Assembly: GCF_965219595.1 (NCBI RefSeq)
Contig: NZ_OZ244781.1
Span: 1-64,000, forward strand
Source: Poriferisodalis sp022821985
Lineage (GTDB): Bacteria > Actinomycetota > Acidimicrobiia > Acidimicrobiales > Poriferisodalaceae
DNA: 64,000 bases
Direction: 5' to 3'
Shown in pieces: positions 35,955 to 45,154 of the stretch (the stretch's first letter is position 1; each line of letters opens with the position of its first letter). The translations under genes were made by a program, and so were the position numbers. The notes beneath the pieces are model-generated. The model made no database searches, was not told the origin of the DNA, and saw only the letters and a list, made by a program, of their open reading frames with translations.

Positions 35955-38900
35955 CTACCGGTCGGTGCGGTACAGGTAGCGGATGTCCCAGTAGCCGTAC
36001 AGCGTGGGTGTGGTGTTGCCGAACACGTTGCGCACGGCGCCCAGCCGCTCGCCGAGCGTCGTGTAGATCAACGGCACGTTCGCTGCGGCGATGGCCTGCG
36101 CCTCGCGATAGAGCCGGACTCGCTTGTCGTGATCGAGTTCCTGGCTGGCCTCGATATAGAGCCGGTCGATCTCGGCTTCCCAGTCGGTAGCAGGTTCGTC
36201 TTGGAACGGATGCCACAGGTGCAACGACTGGGAGCTGTGCCACAGACCGATGCCGCTGTAGGGATCGGGGCCCCCGGTGAAGCCGATGACCATGGCTTCC
36301 CAGTCGTAGGTGGTGGTGAGCTGCGACACCAGGTCTCGGAATTCGATCACCTCGTAGGTCACGTCGAGACCCGCCTCGGCCATCCCGTCCCGGATGATCT
36401 CCGTGGCGGCCTGGCGTACGGCGTTGCCCTCGTTGGTCACCAGCGTGAACGAGATCGGGTTGCCCAAGTCGTCCTCGCGGACGCCGTCGCCGTCGGTGTC
36501 GATCCACCCCAGGTCGTCCAGGAGATCGTTCGCCCTGTCGATGTCGTACGGGTAGCGGCGCACATCGGAGTTGTGGAAATCGCCGGCGGCCGGGCTCACT
36601 GACGACCACTGCTCGTAGCCCAGCCCGTGCTGGATGCCGTCGATCATGGCCGCCTTGTCGAGCGTGTGGGCCACCGCCTGACGGAAGTTGACGTTGCCGA
36701 ACCAGTGCAGCTTGATCGGGTCAACGAACGGCTCGCCTGCGTCATTCGAGCCCGGATTCTGGTTGAAAGTCAGGAATGTGGTGCCGAAACCGGGACCCCG
36801 GCGGTGCAAAGCGAAGTTCTCCTCGCTCTGCAAGGCCTCCAGCAGCGCATACTCCTCGCCCAGCACGCCGTGGAAGTCCGCGGTGCCGTCACGGAACAGC
36901 GCCAGTTCGGACTCCAGGTCCGGCACCACGATGTGCACCACCTGATCCAGGTATGGGAGCTGTTGGCCGTCGGCGTCGGTCTGCCAGTAGTGCGGGTTGC
37001 GCTTGAAGACGATCCGCTCCTCGGGCGTGTACTCGCCGATGGTGAATGGGCCGGTGCCGACGATCTCGGCTGGGTCGGTGTCGATGTTCCAGAACTCGGT
37101 GAACGTGCCCGCCTCGATAGGCCCCTCGAAGATGTGCTTGGGGTAGATGGACGTTCCCATCGAACGCAGGAACGGTGCGAACGGCTGGGGCAGTACGAAC
37201 TCGACCGTGTGATCGTCGAGCGCTGCCACCGTCATCTTCGATGTTTCCCACTCTCCGGCATCGTTGAGATAGCGGAACTCGAAGGTGGCACGGCTCGACG
37301 CGTTGAAGTCGTCGTTGTAGATGACCTGGTTGAACGTGAAGTCCACGTCGTGCGCTGTGAAGGGCGTGCCGTCGTGCCACCGCACATCGTCACGCAGGTG
37401 AAACACCCAGCGCAGCCCGTCATCAGAGCTCTCCCACGACTCGGCGAGCTCCGGTTCGACGGCGTCGTTGAGCCACGACGTATCGGTGAGGCCTTCGAAC
37501 AGGTAACCCAAGACGTTCGACGAGCCGGCGTCGTTGGATAGCGCCAGGTTGAAGGTGAGTGGCTCAGAGATCGTCGCCAGCGTGAGCGCGCCGCCGTGGG
37601 TGCCGATCTCGTAGGAGAAGTCGGCAGCATTGCGGCGCAGCTCGTCCACGATCCCCTGGGTCGCCAAGTCCTGTTCGGACGGGCAGAACGACAGCCCGAG
37701 GCTGTCGAGATCGTCGGCCAGGAATTCGGCGTAGCGCCAGTCGGCGGGGATGCAGCCGCTGAGCGTGTTGGTGCCGCCAAGCATGATCTGTTCGAGGTCG
37801 GCCAGCGCCGCCAAACCTGCAGGGATAGAGCCGCTGAGCCGGTTGCCCTGGAGCCACAGCCGCCTGAGGCTGCTGAGATTGCCGAACTCGTCGGGGATGG
37901 CCCCGGTGAGCTGATTGCCGTCGAGATAGAGCCGTCGCAGCTTGGTGAGGTTCCCGAGTTCGGCCGGAATCTCGCCGGTGAGCTCGTTTCCACGCAGCCA
38001 TACCTCGGTCAGCTCCACGAGATTGCCGAGCCCGGCAGGCAGCTCACCGCTGAGCTGGTTGTCGTCGAGGTCGAGCCGGGCCAGGTTCACCAGGTTGCCG
38101 AGTTCGGCGGGGATGGGTCCGGTGAGCTCGTTATGCCACAGGTTGAGCCGCGTCAGCGAGCTGAGGTTGCCAAGCTCGGGCGGGATCTCGCCGCTCAGCT
38201 CGTTGTACCGGAGGAAGAGGATCCGCAGGTTCGCCAGGTCACCGAACTCGGCGGGAATGGGGCCGTCGAGCTCGTTGAAGCTGAGCGAGATGCGCTCGAG
38301 ACTGGCCAGGTCGCCGAGTTCGGGCGGGATGTGGCCGGTCAGGGCGTTCCTGCTCAGGTCGAGGTTGACCAGCCGGTCCAGGTCTGCGAGCTCGGCGGGG
38401 ATCGCCCCCGACAGCTGGTTGTCGTGCACGACGAGTTGCTCGAGCCTCGCCAGCCGGGCCACGCCTGCGGGCAGCTTGCCGGTGAGCGAGTTCCGGCTGA
38501 GATCGAGGCTTCTGAGCTGGCCGAGCTTGCCGATACTGCTGGGGATCGACCCGCTCAGCAGGTTGTTGGCCATGCGCAGGTCGCGCAGTTTGGCGAGACG
38601 GGTGATGGTGACGGGGATCTCGCCGGACAGGCGATTGTTGCTCAGGTCGAGTTCGGTGAGCTGGGTGAGGTTGGCGACCGCTGTCTTCAGCGGGCCGGAC
38701 AGCTCGTTGTCATTCAGCCGGAGCTCGCGAAGCTCGGTCAGGTCCCACAACGCATAGGGAATCTGCCCGTAGAGGACGTTGTCGCTGAGGTCGAGGTGCT
38801 TCAGCTTTGTGAGCGCGCCCAGGGCACCCGGGATGCGGCCAGTCAGCAGGTTGCGGTCGAGGCGCAGTTCGGTCAGGCGCGCTGCGTCGGCGAGGGCAGC

Positions 38901-40127
38901 GGGGATGGTGCCCGAGAGCTGGTTGTCGCCCAAGTTCAGAACCTGGAGCTGGCGGAGCTCGCCGACCTGGCTCGGAATATCACCGCTGAGCCGGTTGCGC
39001 TGCAGCCGGAGTTCCTTGAGCCTGGCGAGCTGGCCCAATTCGGCGGGAATCTCACCTGTCAGCTGGTTGGCTTCCAGCCGGAGGTAGCGCAGTTCATCCA
39101 GGTCGCCCAACTCGGGCGGCAGCACTCCGCTGAGGCCGTTGTGGTCGAGACGCAGATGCCTGAGCTCGGCGAGCTGACCGATCTCGGCTGGAATCTCCCC
39201 GGACAGCTGGTTCTCGCTGATGACCAGATACTCAAGTTCGCCGAGGCCGCCCAGCTCTGCGGGGATCGACCCGGTGAGTTGGTTGGCACGCAGGTCGAGC
39301 GTGACAAGCCGCGACAGATTGCCCATCTCGGTGGGCATCTCGCCGGCCAGCGAATTGTCGCTGGCATCGAGCCAGGTCAAGCTGGCGAGCTCGCCGATCT
39401 CGGCGGGAATCTGACCCGAGAAGCTGTTACGGCTGACATCGAGCCACTGCAAGTTGTCGAGCTGGCCGATCTCGGCGGGAATCTCGCCCCAGAACAGGTT
39501 GTCGCTGATCACCAGGTGCGAGAGTTGGGTCATCTCCCCCAGTTCGGACGGCAGCGGACCCGACATGCGGTTGCCCCGCATGTCGAGGACGCGCAGGTTG
39601 TCAAGCTCCCACAGCTCGGCGGGATTCCTGCCCCACAGGGCGTTGTGCTTGACGTCGAGCAGCGTCAGGTTGGTGAGCTCGCCGATCTCGGCAGGGATCT
39701 GGCGGTAGAGCCGGTTGTTCTGCAGGTCGAGCTCCCGGAGATTGGAGAGTTCACCGAAGGCTCGGGGAATCTCGCCATGGATGCCGTTGTCTCCCAAGTC
39801 GAGGCGTTGCAGGTGCGTGAGCCGGCCGATCGCTTCGGGAAGCTCCCCCGACAGGCCGTTGGACGGCAGTTCGAGCCGCACCACCCGCCCGTCACTGTCG
39901 GTGGTGACGCCGTGCCACCGGCTGAGCGGCGCCCCGGAGCCCCAGAGGTCGTTGCGGCTCCAGTTGTCCCCGCCGGTCGCAGCGAACAGCTCCTCAAGCG
40001 CTGCACGGTCCGACCGTTCGTCGCTGTGTTCGCTGGCAGCAGCAGGAACTGCGAACTGCAAGGCCAGCGCGAGGGCCAGCGAGATGGCTGCGGCCTTGGC
40101 CGATGTGCCGCGACGGGCTCGGGTCAT
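35955..40127 (-). CDS. Fusion of 30 plant-type leucine-rich repeats with a family 5 peptide-binding protein
   Basis: 1390 residues in one frame, from an ATG with GAGGA seven bases upstream. Residues 1-32 are a Sec signal peptide (AAAISLALALALQFAVPAAAS). Residues ~40-78 are an LRR N-cap (ALEELFAATGGDNW). Residues ~80-800 hold 30 repeats of 24 residues (LxxLxLxxNxLSGxIPxxL), the plant-specific LRR class, closed by a Cys-containing cap (SGCIPADW ... LSFCPSEQ). From ~840 to the end is a complete SBP_bac_5 domain as in OppA/DppA: SWESSDDGLRWVFHLRDDVRWHDGTPFTAHDV, VGTGPFTIGEY, FKRNPHYWQ, VNFRQAVAHTLDK, WIDTDGDGVREDD. No lipobox or permease genes are seen nearby. It would sit outside the membrane, with one half binding a partner and the other a peptide-like ligand; that division is inference. 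Confidence 0.9.
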   Translation of the reverse strand: MTRARRGTSAKAAAISLALALALQFAVPAAASEHSDERSDRAALEELFAATGGDNWSRNDLWGSGAPLSRWHGVTTDSDGRVVRLELPSNGLSGELPEAIGRLTHLQRLDLGDNGIHGEIPRAFGELSNLRELDLQNNRLYRQIPAEIGELTNLTLLDVKHNALWGRNPAELWELDNLRVLDMRGNRMSGPLPSELGEMTQLSHLVISDNLFWGEIPAEIGQLDNLQWLDVSRNSFSGQIPAEIGELASLTWLDASDNSLAGEMPTEMGNLSRLVTLDLRANQLTGSIPAELGGLGELEYLVISENQLSGEIPAEIGQLAELRHLRLDHNGLSGVLPPELGDLDELRYLRLEANQLTGEIPAELGQLARLKELRLQRNRLSGDIPSQVGELRQLQVLNLGDNQLSGTIPAALADAARLTELRLDRNLLTGRIPGALGALTKLKHLDLSDNVLYGQIPYALWDLTELRELRLNDNELSGPLKTAVANLTQLTELDLSNNRLSGEIPVTITRLAKLRDLRMANNLLSGSIPSSIGKLGQLRSLDLSRNSLTGKLPAGVARLARLEQLVVHDNQLSGAIPAELADLDRLVNLDLSRNALTGHIPPELGDLASLERISLSFNELDGPIPAEFGDLANLRILFLRYNELSGEIPPELGNLSSLTRLNLWHNELTGPIPAELGNLVNLARLDLDDNQLSGELPAGLGNLVELTEVWLRGNELTGEIPAELGNLTKLRRLYLDGNQLTGAIPDEFGNLSSLRRLWLQGNRLSGSIPAGLAALADLEQIMLGGTNTLSGCIPADWRYAEFLADDLDSLGLSFCPSEQDLATQGIVDELRRNAADFSYEIGTHGGALTLATISEPLTFNLALSNDAGSSNVLGYLFEGLTDTSWLNDAVEPELAESWESSDDGLRWVFHLRDDVRWHDGTPFTAHDVDFTFNQVIYNDDFNASSRATFEFRYLNDAGEWETSKMTVAALDDHTVEFVLPQPFAPFLRSMGTSIYPKHIFEGPIEAGTFTEFWNIDTDPAEIVGTGPFTIGEYTPEERIVFKRNPHYWQTDADGQQLPYLDQVVHIVVPDLESELALFRDGTADFHGVLGEEYALLEALQSEENFALHRRGPGFGTTFLTFNQNPGSNDAGEPFVDPIKLHWFGNVNFRQAVAHTLDKAAMIDGIQHGLGYEQWSSVSPAAGDFHNSDVRRYPYDIDRANDLLDDLGWIDTDGDGVREDDLGNPISFTLVTNEGNAVRQAATEIIRDGMAEAGLDVTYEVIEFRDLVSQLTTTYDWEAMVIGFTGGPDPYSGIGLWHSSQSLHLWHPFQDEPATDWEAEIDRLYIEASQELDHDKRVRLYREAQAIAAANVPLIYTTLGERLGAVRNVFGNTTPTLYGYWDIRYLYRTDR

Positions 40128-40273
40128 GGGTGTGTCCTCGCGTCAGGAAAATGTGGGCGGGCCGACGGTCGGGCAGAGTACAACTCGGCCTCGCCGACCC
40201 AGCGGAGCCCCCGGCCCCGGGGGGACGATCAGTGTCATGAATCGTCTCGCCCTTGCGCCGTAGGGTCTCGGCG

Positions 40274-41386
40274 ATGGACTACCGCTGGCCCCAGGAGCTG
40301 ACCGAATTGGCTGACGAAGCAGCCGGGTGGGTGCGCGAGGCGACCGCCGACCTGTTCACGATCGACGACAGCTGGCTGGTGGGTTACTCCGAGGAGTTCA
40401 CGCTGCGTCTGGGCGAGCGCGGCTGGATCGGGATGTGCTGGCCCGTCGACGCCGGAGGCGACGGGCGGCCCGAAGTCGAGCGGTTCGTGGTGACCGAGCA
40501 GCTGCTGCTCGGCGGCGCGCCGATGGCCAGCTCGTTCTTCCCGGATCGCCAGATCGGCCCGGTACTGCTCACCTACGGCACGCCCGAGCAGCAGGCCCGG
40601 TTCCTGCCCGAGATGCGCGCCGGGCGGTCCCGCTGGTGCATCGGCATGTCGGAGCCCGATGCAGGCTCGGACGTGGCCGCGATCGGCACGACGGCGGTGC
40701 GAGACGGCGACCGCTTCATCGTGAACGGCCAGAAGATCTGGACAAGCGGCGCCGCCACGGCGAACTGGTGCTACCTGATCTGCCGCACCGACCCTGACGC
40801 CCCGCCGCATAAGGGCATGAGCGAGCTGGTCGTGTCGATGGACACCCCGGGCATCGAGGTGCGGCCGATCCGCGACGCCTCGGGCGACGCCCACTTCAAC
40901 GAGGTGTACTTCGACGAGGTGGCAGTGCCCGTCGAGCACCTGGTGGGCGAGCTGAACAACAGCTTCTCCCAGACCATGCGCCAGCTCGAGCACGAGCGAG
41001 GCGGCATCGACCGGCTGGCGTCGAACCAGCGCCTGTACCTCGACATGAAGGACCGGGCCGACACCTCGGACCCGCTCATTCGCCAGCGGATGGCTCGCAT
41101 CGAGACCGGCTACCGCATCGGGCGCGACATGGTGCTGCGAAACGTGCTGCGCCAGACGCCCTTCCCCCAGTACTCAGCGGTGACCAAGACGTGGTGCACC
41201 GAGTTCGAGCAGGAGGTAGCCCGCTTCGTGGGCGACGTGGCCAGCGCCGAGACGATGCTCGCCAACCGGGTGTCGCGCAACGTGGTGTACGCGCCCGCCT
41301 ACACGATCATGGGCGGCACTACGCAGATCCTGCGAAACATCATCGGCGAGCGGATCCTGCGGCTGCCCCGCGAACCCCGCGGCTGA
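40274..41386 (+). CDS. Acyl-CoA dehydrogenase
   Basis: 370 residues from ATG 40274. FAD-dependent ACAD motifs are in order: WCIGMSEPDAGSDVAAIGT, VNGQKIWTSGA, then LEHERGGIDRL and, near the end, PAYTIMGGTTQILRNIIGERILRLPREP. The family oxidises acyl-CoA to enoyl-CoA in beta-oxidation or sterol/lipid catabolism. The canonical catalytic Glu is not obvious in the C-terminal helix, where the sequence reads MGGTTQILRN. It is divergent from the LRR-fusion gene and converges on the next gene. Confidence 0.9.
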   Translation: MDYRWPQELTELADEAAGWVREATADLFTIDDSWLVGYSEEFTLRLGERGWIGMCWPVDAGGDGRPEVERFVVTEQLLLGGAPMASSFFPDRQIGPVLLTYGTPEQQARFLPEMRAGRSRWCIGMSEPDAGSDVAAIGTTAVRDGDRFIVNGQKIWTSGAATANWCYLICRTDPDAPPHKGMSELVVSMDTPGIEVRPIRDASGDAHFNEVYFDEVAVPVEHLVGELNNSFSQTMRQLEHERGGIDRLASNQRLYLDMKDRADTSDPLIRQRMARIETGYRIGRDMVLRNVLRQTPFPQYSAVTKTWCTEFEQEVARFVGDVASAETMLANRVSRNVVYAPAYTIMGGTTQILRNIIGERILRLPREPRG

Positions 41387-41415
41387 CGGCGCAGGCCCAG
41401 GGGCCGGCACTGCGG

Positions 41416-42291
41416 CTAGGGGGCGAAGATCCAGCTGTCGGGCTGGTCGGTGGTCACGATGTGGCCTGCGGTGCGGCCCGCGAAGTGCGTGCCGATCACC
41501 AGCCGGCCGTCAGACCAGCGAGGGAAGGCTTCGAGGCGCGTGGCGGAGGAGGCGCCGTCGGCCGCGTAGTCGGCGCTAGAGGCCATGTCGGGGCGGGCGA
41601 ACTGCAGCGGATGGTGGATCATGTCGCCGGTGATGACCGCTCGCTCCCCGGCCGATTCGATGATCACGCTGACGTGGCCAGGGGTGTGGCCGGGCGTGGA
41701 TTCGAACCAGACCTCGTCGTTGATGCGATGGTCGGGGCTGACGAGGTCGGCGAGCCCGGCGTCCATGATGGGCTGCACCGAATCCTCGAAAACCGGCCCG
41801 TAGTCCTGCGGCTCGGCACGCCAGTAGTCGTACTCGGCTTGCACGAACAGGTAACGGGCGTTCGGGAACGTGGGCACCCAGGTGCCGTCGACGAGGCGGG
41901 TGTTCCAGCCCACATGGTCGACGTGCAGGTGCGTGCACACCACGAAATCGATCGTCTCGGGCGCAAAGCCCGCCGCTTCGAGATCTGCCAGGAATGGGGT
42001 GGAGAGCTGCTCGAACGGGGGCGCGCCCGGGCGTGACTTGTCGTTGCCCACGCAAGTGTCCACGATGATGCGCAGGCCCGCCGATTCGATCACGACCGAG
42101 TGCATGGACAGGCGCATGCGGCCGTCGTCGGTGACGAAGTCGGGTCGCAGCCAGTCGTAGTCGTCGATGACATCTTCGCCACCTGGAAGCAGGATGCCGA
42201 AGGGCCAGTGCACTTCGAGTTCTGCGATCCGCGTGAGCTGGGCATCGCCCACGCTCCATGTGATGGGTGTGGACTTGTCGACGGTCGGCAT
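41416..42291 (-). CDS. Metallo-beta-lactamase-fold hydrolase (lactonase-like)
   Basis: 291 residues. The binuclear metal motif is THLHVDHVGWN (HxHxDH) near residue 120, followed by the His of STPGHTPGH, the Asp of ITGDMIHHP and a final His in IGTHFAG. This set is typical of the AHL-lactonase/alkylsulfatase-like branch of the superfamily. The substrate is not predictable. There is no signal peptide, so it is cytosolic. Confidence 0.9.
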   Translation of the reverse strand: MPTVDKSTPITWSVGDAQLTRIAELEVHWPFGILLPGGEDVIDDYDWLRPDFVTDDGRMRLSMHSVVIESAGLRIIVDTCVGNDKSRPGAPPFEQLSTPFLADLEAAGFAPETIDFVVCTHLHVDHVGWNTRLVDGTWVPTFPNARYLFVQAEYDYWRAEPQDYGPVFEDSVQPIMDAGLADLVSPDHRINDEVWFESTPGHTPGHVSVIIESAGERAVITGDMIHHPLQFARPDMASSADYAADGASSATRLEAFPRWSDGRLVIGTHFAGRTAGHIVTTDQPDSWIFAP

Positions 42292-42406
42292 CGTCGGGAC
42301 TCCTCGTTGCGTCGCAGGGCGCGGCGCCCGTCACAGCGATGACGTTGCGGGACGCCGACGACCCGCCACACTATTGCCGCCCCATGTCCCCCTGCCGTGC
42401 CGAACC

Positions 42407-42850
42407 ATGAACGCATACGCCTCCGACACACCAGATTCCGGCGACGCGAGTCGCAGCGAGCGGTTCCGCGACGCCGCTATCGCCGCCGAGCTGGAGACCG
42501 GCGAACGCGAGCCGACCCGTCAGAAGGCGTGGCGCAGTTCGATTCTCCGGATGGTCCGGATGGGCTTCGGGTTCGGCGTGGTGGTGCTCGGCCTCATCAT
42601 GATGCCGCTGCCCGGTCCCGGCATGCTGGTAGTGGCCGTGGGCTTGGCGATCCTGGCCCGGGACGCTGCATGGGCCGACCGGTTGCTGGGCAAGGTGCGT
42701 GAACGCCTGCCGTCGGATGCGGAGGGCAAGCTGCCCCGCTCGGCCATCGCGACGATGGTCCTGCTGGCCGCGGCGGGCATCGCAGCGTCGATCTGGTTCA
42801 CGGTCGGCGACATCAACCCACTCGACATCATCCTGTTCTGGCGGAACTGA
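42407..42850 (+). CDS. PGPGW-family small membrane protein
   Basis: 147 residues from ATG 42407. Two to three hydrophobic segments follow a charged N-terminus. The motif MPLPGPGMLVVAVGLAILARD matches the PGPGW transmembrane family seen in actinobacteria, whose function is unknown. The stop codon lies within the terminator hairpin. Confidence 0.75.
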   Translation: MNAYASDTPDSGDASRSERFRDAAIAAELETGEREPTRQKAWRSSILRMVRMGFGFGVVVLGLIMMPLPGPGMLVVAVGLAILARDAAWADRLLGKVRERLPSDAEGKLPRSAIATMVLLAAAGIAASIWFTVGDINPLDIILFWRN

Positions 42851-42867
42851 GGGCAAGGCCCTCAGTT
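42845..42867. terminator. Bidirectional terminator hairpin between the PGPGW and fumarase genes
   Basis: A perfect 10-bp stem (AACTGAGGGC with GCCCTCAGTT) around an AAG loop, with a T-rich flank on the + side. It overlaps the TGA of the left gene and ends three bases before the convergent fumarase stop, so it can serve both. Confidence 0.85.
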
Positions 42868-42869
42868 CC

Positions 42870-44552
42870 TTATGTCGCGAGCGGGGGCGAAGCCCCTTCG
42901 CTCGCAGAAATCTGCACCGGCGTTGAGACTTCGCTGAAGAAGTCGTTGCCCTTGTCGTCCACCACGATGAACGCGGGGAAGTCCTCCACCTCGATCTGCC
43001 AGACGGCTTCCATTCCCAGCTCGGGGTATTCGAGCACCTCAACCTTGCGGATCGAGTCCTTGGCCAGCCGCGCTGCCGGCCCGCCGATGGAGCCCAGGTA
43101 GAAGCCGCCGTAGCGAGCGCACGCCTCGATGACTTGGCGAGACCGGTTGCCCTTGGCCAGCATGACCAGGCTGCCGCCGGCGGCCTGGAACTCCTCCACG
43201 TAGGAATCCATGCGCCCCGCAGTCGTGGGGCCGAACGAGCCAGAGGCGTAGCCCTCGGGAGTCTTGGCAGGGCCGGCGTAATAGACGGGCCGCTCACGCA
43301 GGTAGTCGGGCAGCCCGTCGCCGGCGTCGAGGCGTTCTTTGAGCTTGGCGTGGGCGATGTCGCGAGCCACGACGAGCGTGCCGGTAAGTGACAACCGGGT
43401 CTTGACAGGGTGCTGGGTGAGCTGGTTGCGGATGGCGTCCATCGGCTGATCCAGGTCGATCGGCACCACCCCGGATGACAGCTCCCGTTCCTCCGTCTCG
43501 GGCAGGAACCGGGCGGGGTCGGTCTCGAGCTGTTCGAGGAAGATGCCGTCGGCGGTGATGCGCCCGAGCGCCTGGCGGTCGGCCGAGCACGACACGGCGA
43601 TGCCAACGGGGCAGCTCGCCCCGTGACGGGGCAGGCGCACTACCCGCACGTCGTGGCAGAAATACTTGCCGCCGAACTGCGCGCCGATGCCGAACTCACG
43701 GGTGAGCTCCAAGATCCGGCCTTCCCATTCGAGGTCGCGGAAGCCGTGGCCGGCCTCGCTGCCAGCGGTGGGCAGCGTGTCGAGGTACTTGGCCGACGCG
43801 TACTTGGCCACCTTCACGGCGAACTCAGCCGAGGTACCGCCGATCACCACCGCCAAGTGATACGGCGGGCAGGCGGAAGTGCCCAGCGTGCGCAGCTTCT
43901 CGTCGAGGAACCGGGTGAGGCTGTCGGGGTTGAGCAGGGCCTTGGTCTCCTGGAACAGGAAGCTCTTGTTGGCCGAGCCGCCTCCTTTGGCCATGAAGAC
44001 CAGCTCGTACTCGTCGCCTGGTGAGGCGTAGATCTCGATCTGGGCGGGCAGGTTGTTGCCGGTGTTGCGCTCGGTGAACATGTCGAGCGGGGCCATCTGC
44101 GAGTAGCGCAGGTTCGAAGTGAGAAACGTGTCAGCAACTCCCTGGGAGATCGCTGCGGCGTCGTCGAAGTCGGGCTCCTCATCGGTGCCGGTGAGCACCC
44201 GCTCGCCCTTGTGGCCCCAGATGATCGCCGTGCCGGTGTCCTGGCAGCTCGGCAGCACTCCCCCGGCGGCGATGTTGGCGTTCTTGAGCAGTTCCAAGGC
44301 GACGAACCGGTCGTTGGCCGAAGCTTCGGGATCGTCCAGGATTGCAGCGATCGAGGCCAGGTGACCGGTGCGGAATAGGTGCGAGATGTCTCGCATGGCC
44401 TCGGCAGTGAGCAACCGCAGCGCTTCGGGCTCGACTTGGAGGAAGCGCCGCCCCGCGGCAGTGACGGTCGAGACATAGTCGGACGTGAGGTGCCGGTAGG
44501 TCACATCGGCGGGTCCGGTGGGAAGCAACTCCACGTGGGTGTAGGTGCTCAT
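42870..44552 (-). CDS. fumA: Class I fumarate hydratase (4Fe-4S)
   Basis: 560 residues, the length of single-chain class I fumarases. Candidate cluster cysteines lie in PSCQDTGTAIIWGHKG (about residue 102), TSACPPYHLA and GASCPVGIAV. The segment KGGGSANKSFLF and the C-terminal GRMDSYVEEFQAAGG are typical. It hydrates fumarate to malate in the TCA cycle and is oxygen-sensitive. Actinobacteria often use class II (fumC); none is seen in this window. Confidence 0.93.
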   Translation of the reverse strand: MSTYTHVELLPTGPADVTYRHLTSDYVSTVTAAGRRFLQVEPEALRLLTAEAMRDISHLFRTGHLASIAAILDDPEASANDRFVALELLKNANIAAGGVLPSCQDTGTAIIWGHKGERVLTGTDEEPDFDDAAAISQGVADTFLTSNLRYSQMAPLDMFTERNTGNNLPAQIEIYASPGDEYELVFMAKGGGSANKSFLFQETKALLNPDSLTRFLDEKLRTLGTSACPPYHLAVVIGGTSAEFAVKVAKYASAKYLDTLPTAGSEAGHGFRDLEWEGRILELTREFGIGAQFGGKYFCHDVRVVRLPRHGASCPVGIAVSCSADRQALGRITADGIFLEQLETDPARFLPETEERELSSGVVPIDLDQPMDAIRNQLTQHPVKTRLSLTGTLVVARDIAHAKLKERLDAGDGLPDYLRERPVYYAGPAKTPEGYASGSFGPTTAGRMDSYVEEFQAAGGSLVMLAKGNRSRQVIEACARYGGFYLGSIGGPAARLAKDSIRKVEVLEYPELGMEAVWQIEVEDFPAFIVVDDKGNDFFSEVSTPVQISASEGASPPLAT

Positions 44553-44667
44553 TGCTTCATGCTACGGACGCTTGCACGCTGGCGAGCCGACCACACCGGC
44601 ACGTCGGGTTTGCGACGCGTGCGGGCGGTGTCGGCGCGATGCCGAATCTTGCGGCGAGAATGGCGCC

Positions 44668-45057
44668 GTGGCTGGTGTCGAGTCGATCAATGCGATCACG
44701 CTGCGGACCGCCGACATGGCGGCGTCGGTGCGGTTCTACGAGGCACTGGGCTTCCGGCTCAGCTACGGCGGCGATGACGCGCCGTTCAGCACGCTGCGCA
44801 GCGCCGAGTGCTTCGTCAACCTGATCGCCGTCGATAGCCCGGCGCAGGCCGAAACCGGCTGGGGCCGAGTGATCTTCCACGTCGACGACGTGGACGCGCT
44901 GTACCAGCAAGCGCTCGACGCGGGCCTGACGCCGCAAGCAGCTCCCCGGGACGCCCCCTGGGGCGAGCGCATGTTCCCCATCTTCGACCCCGCGGGACAC
45001 GACCTGAGCTTCGCCAAGCGCATCCGCGCGTACGAGGTCGATCACCCCGAGCTGTGA
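44668..45057 (+). CDS. VOC (glyoxalase/bleomycin-resistance) family protein
   Basis: 129 residues from GTG 44668. The two beta-alpha-beta-beta-beta halves are visible: NAITLRTADMAASVRFYEALGFRL, then VIFHVDDVDALYQQALDAGL and a terminal ERMFPIFDPAGHDLSFAKR. The function within this broad metal-dependent superfamily (isomerase, dioxygenase or drug binding) cannot be set. It is divergent from fumarase. Confidence 0.85.
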   Translation: MAGVESINAITLRTADMAASVRFYEALGFRLSYGGDDAPFSTLRSAECFVNLIAVDSPAQAETGWGRVIFHVDDVDALYQQALDAGLTPQAAPRDAPWGERMFPIFDPAGHDLSFAKRIRAYEVDHPEL

Positions 45058-45154
45058 TCGGGGCACTCGCCGCTCGCGCCCGCACCGTGGACCAGCTTGC
45101 GACGAGCAGCCCATGCTGCACGCGCCCTGAACGGTGGCGGCGTACCGTCGAGGT

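Noticed and set aside
38000..39800. CRISPR-like periodicity
   Set aside because: The 72-bp period is from LRR codons, all in frame in one protein; no identical repeats with unique spacers.
37596..40301. Plus-strand 901-codon frame over the LRR gene
   Set aside because: Antisense shadow. Its apparent repeats mirror the 72-bp LRR units, while the minus strand gives a textbook LRR solenoid.
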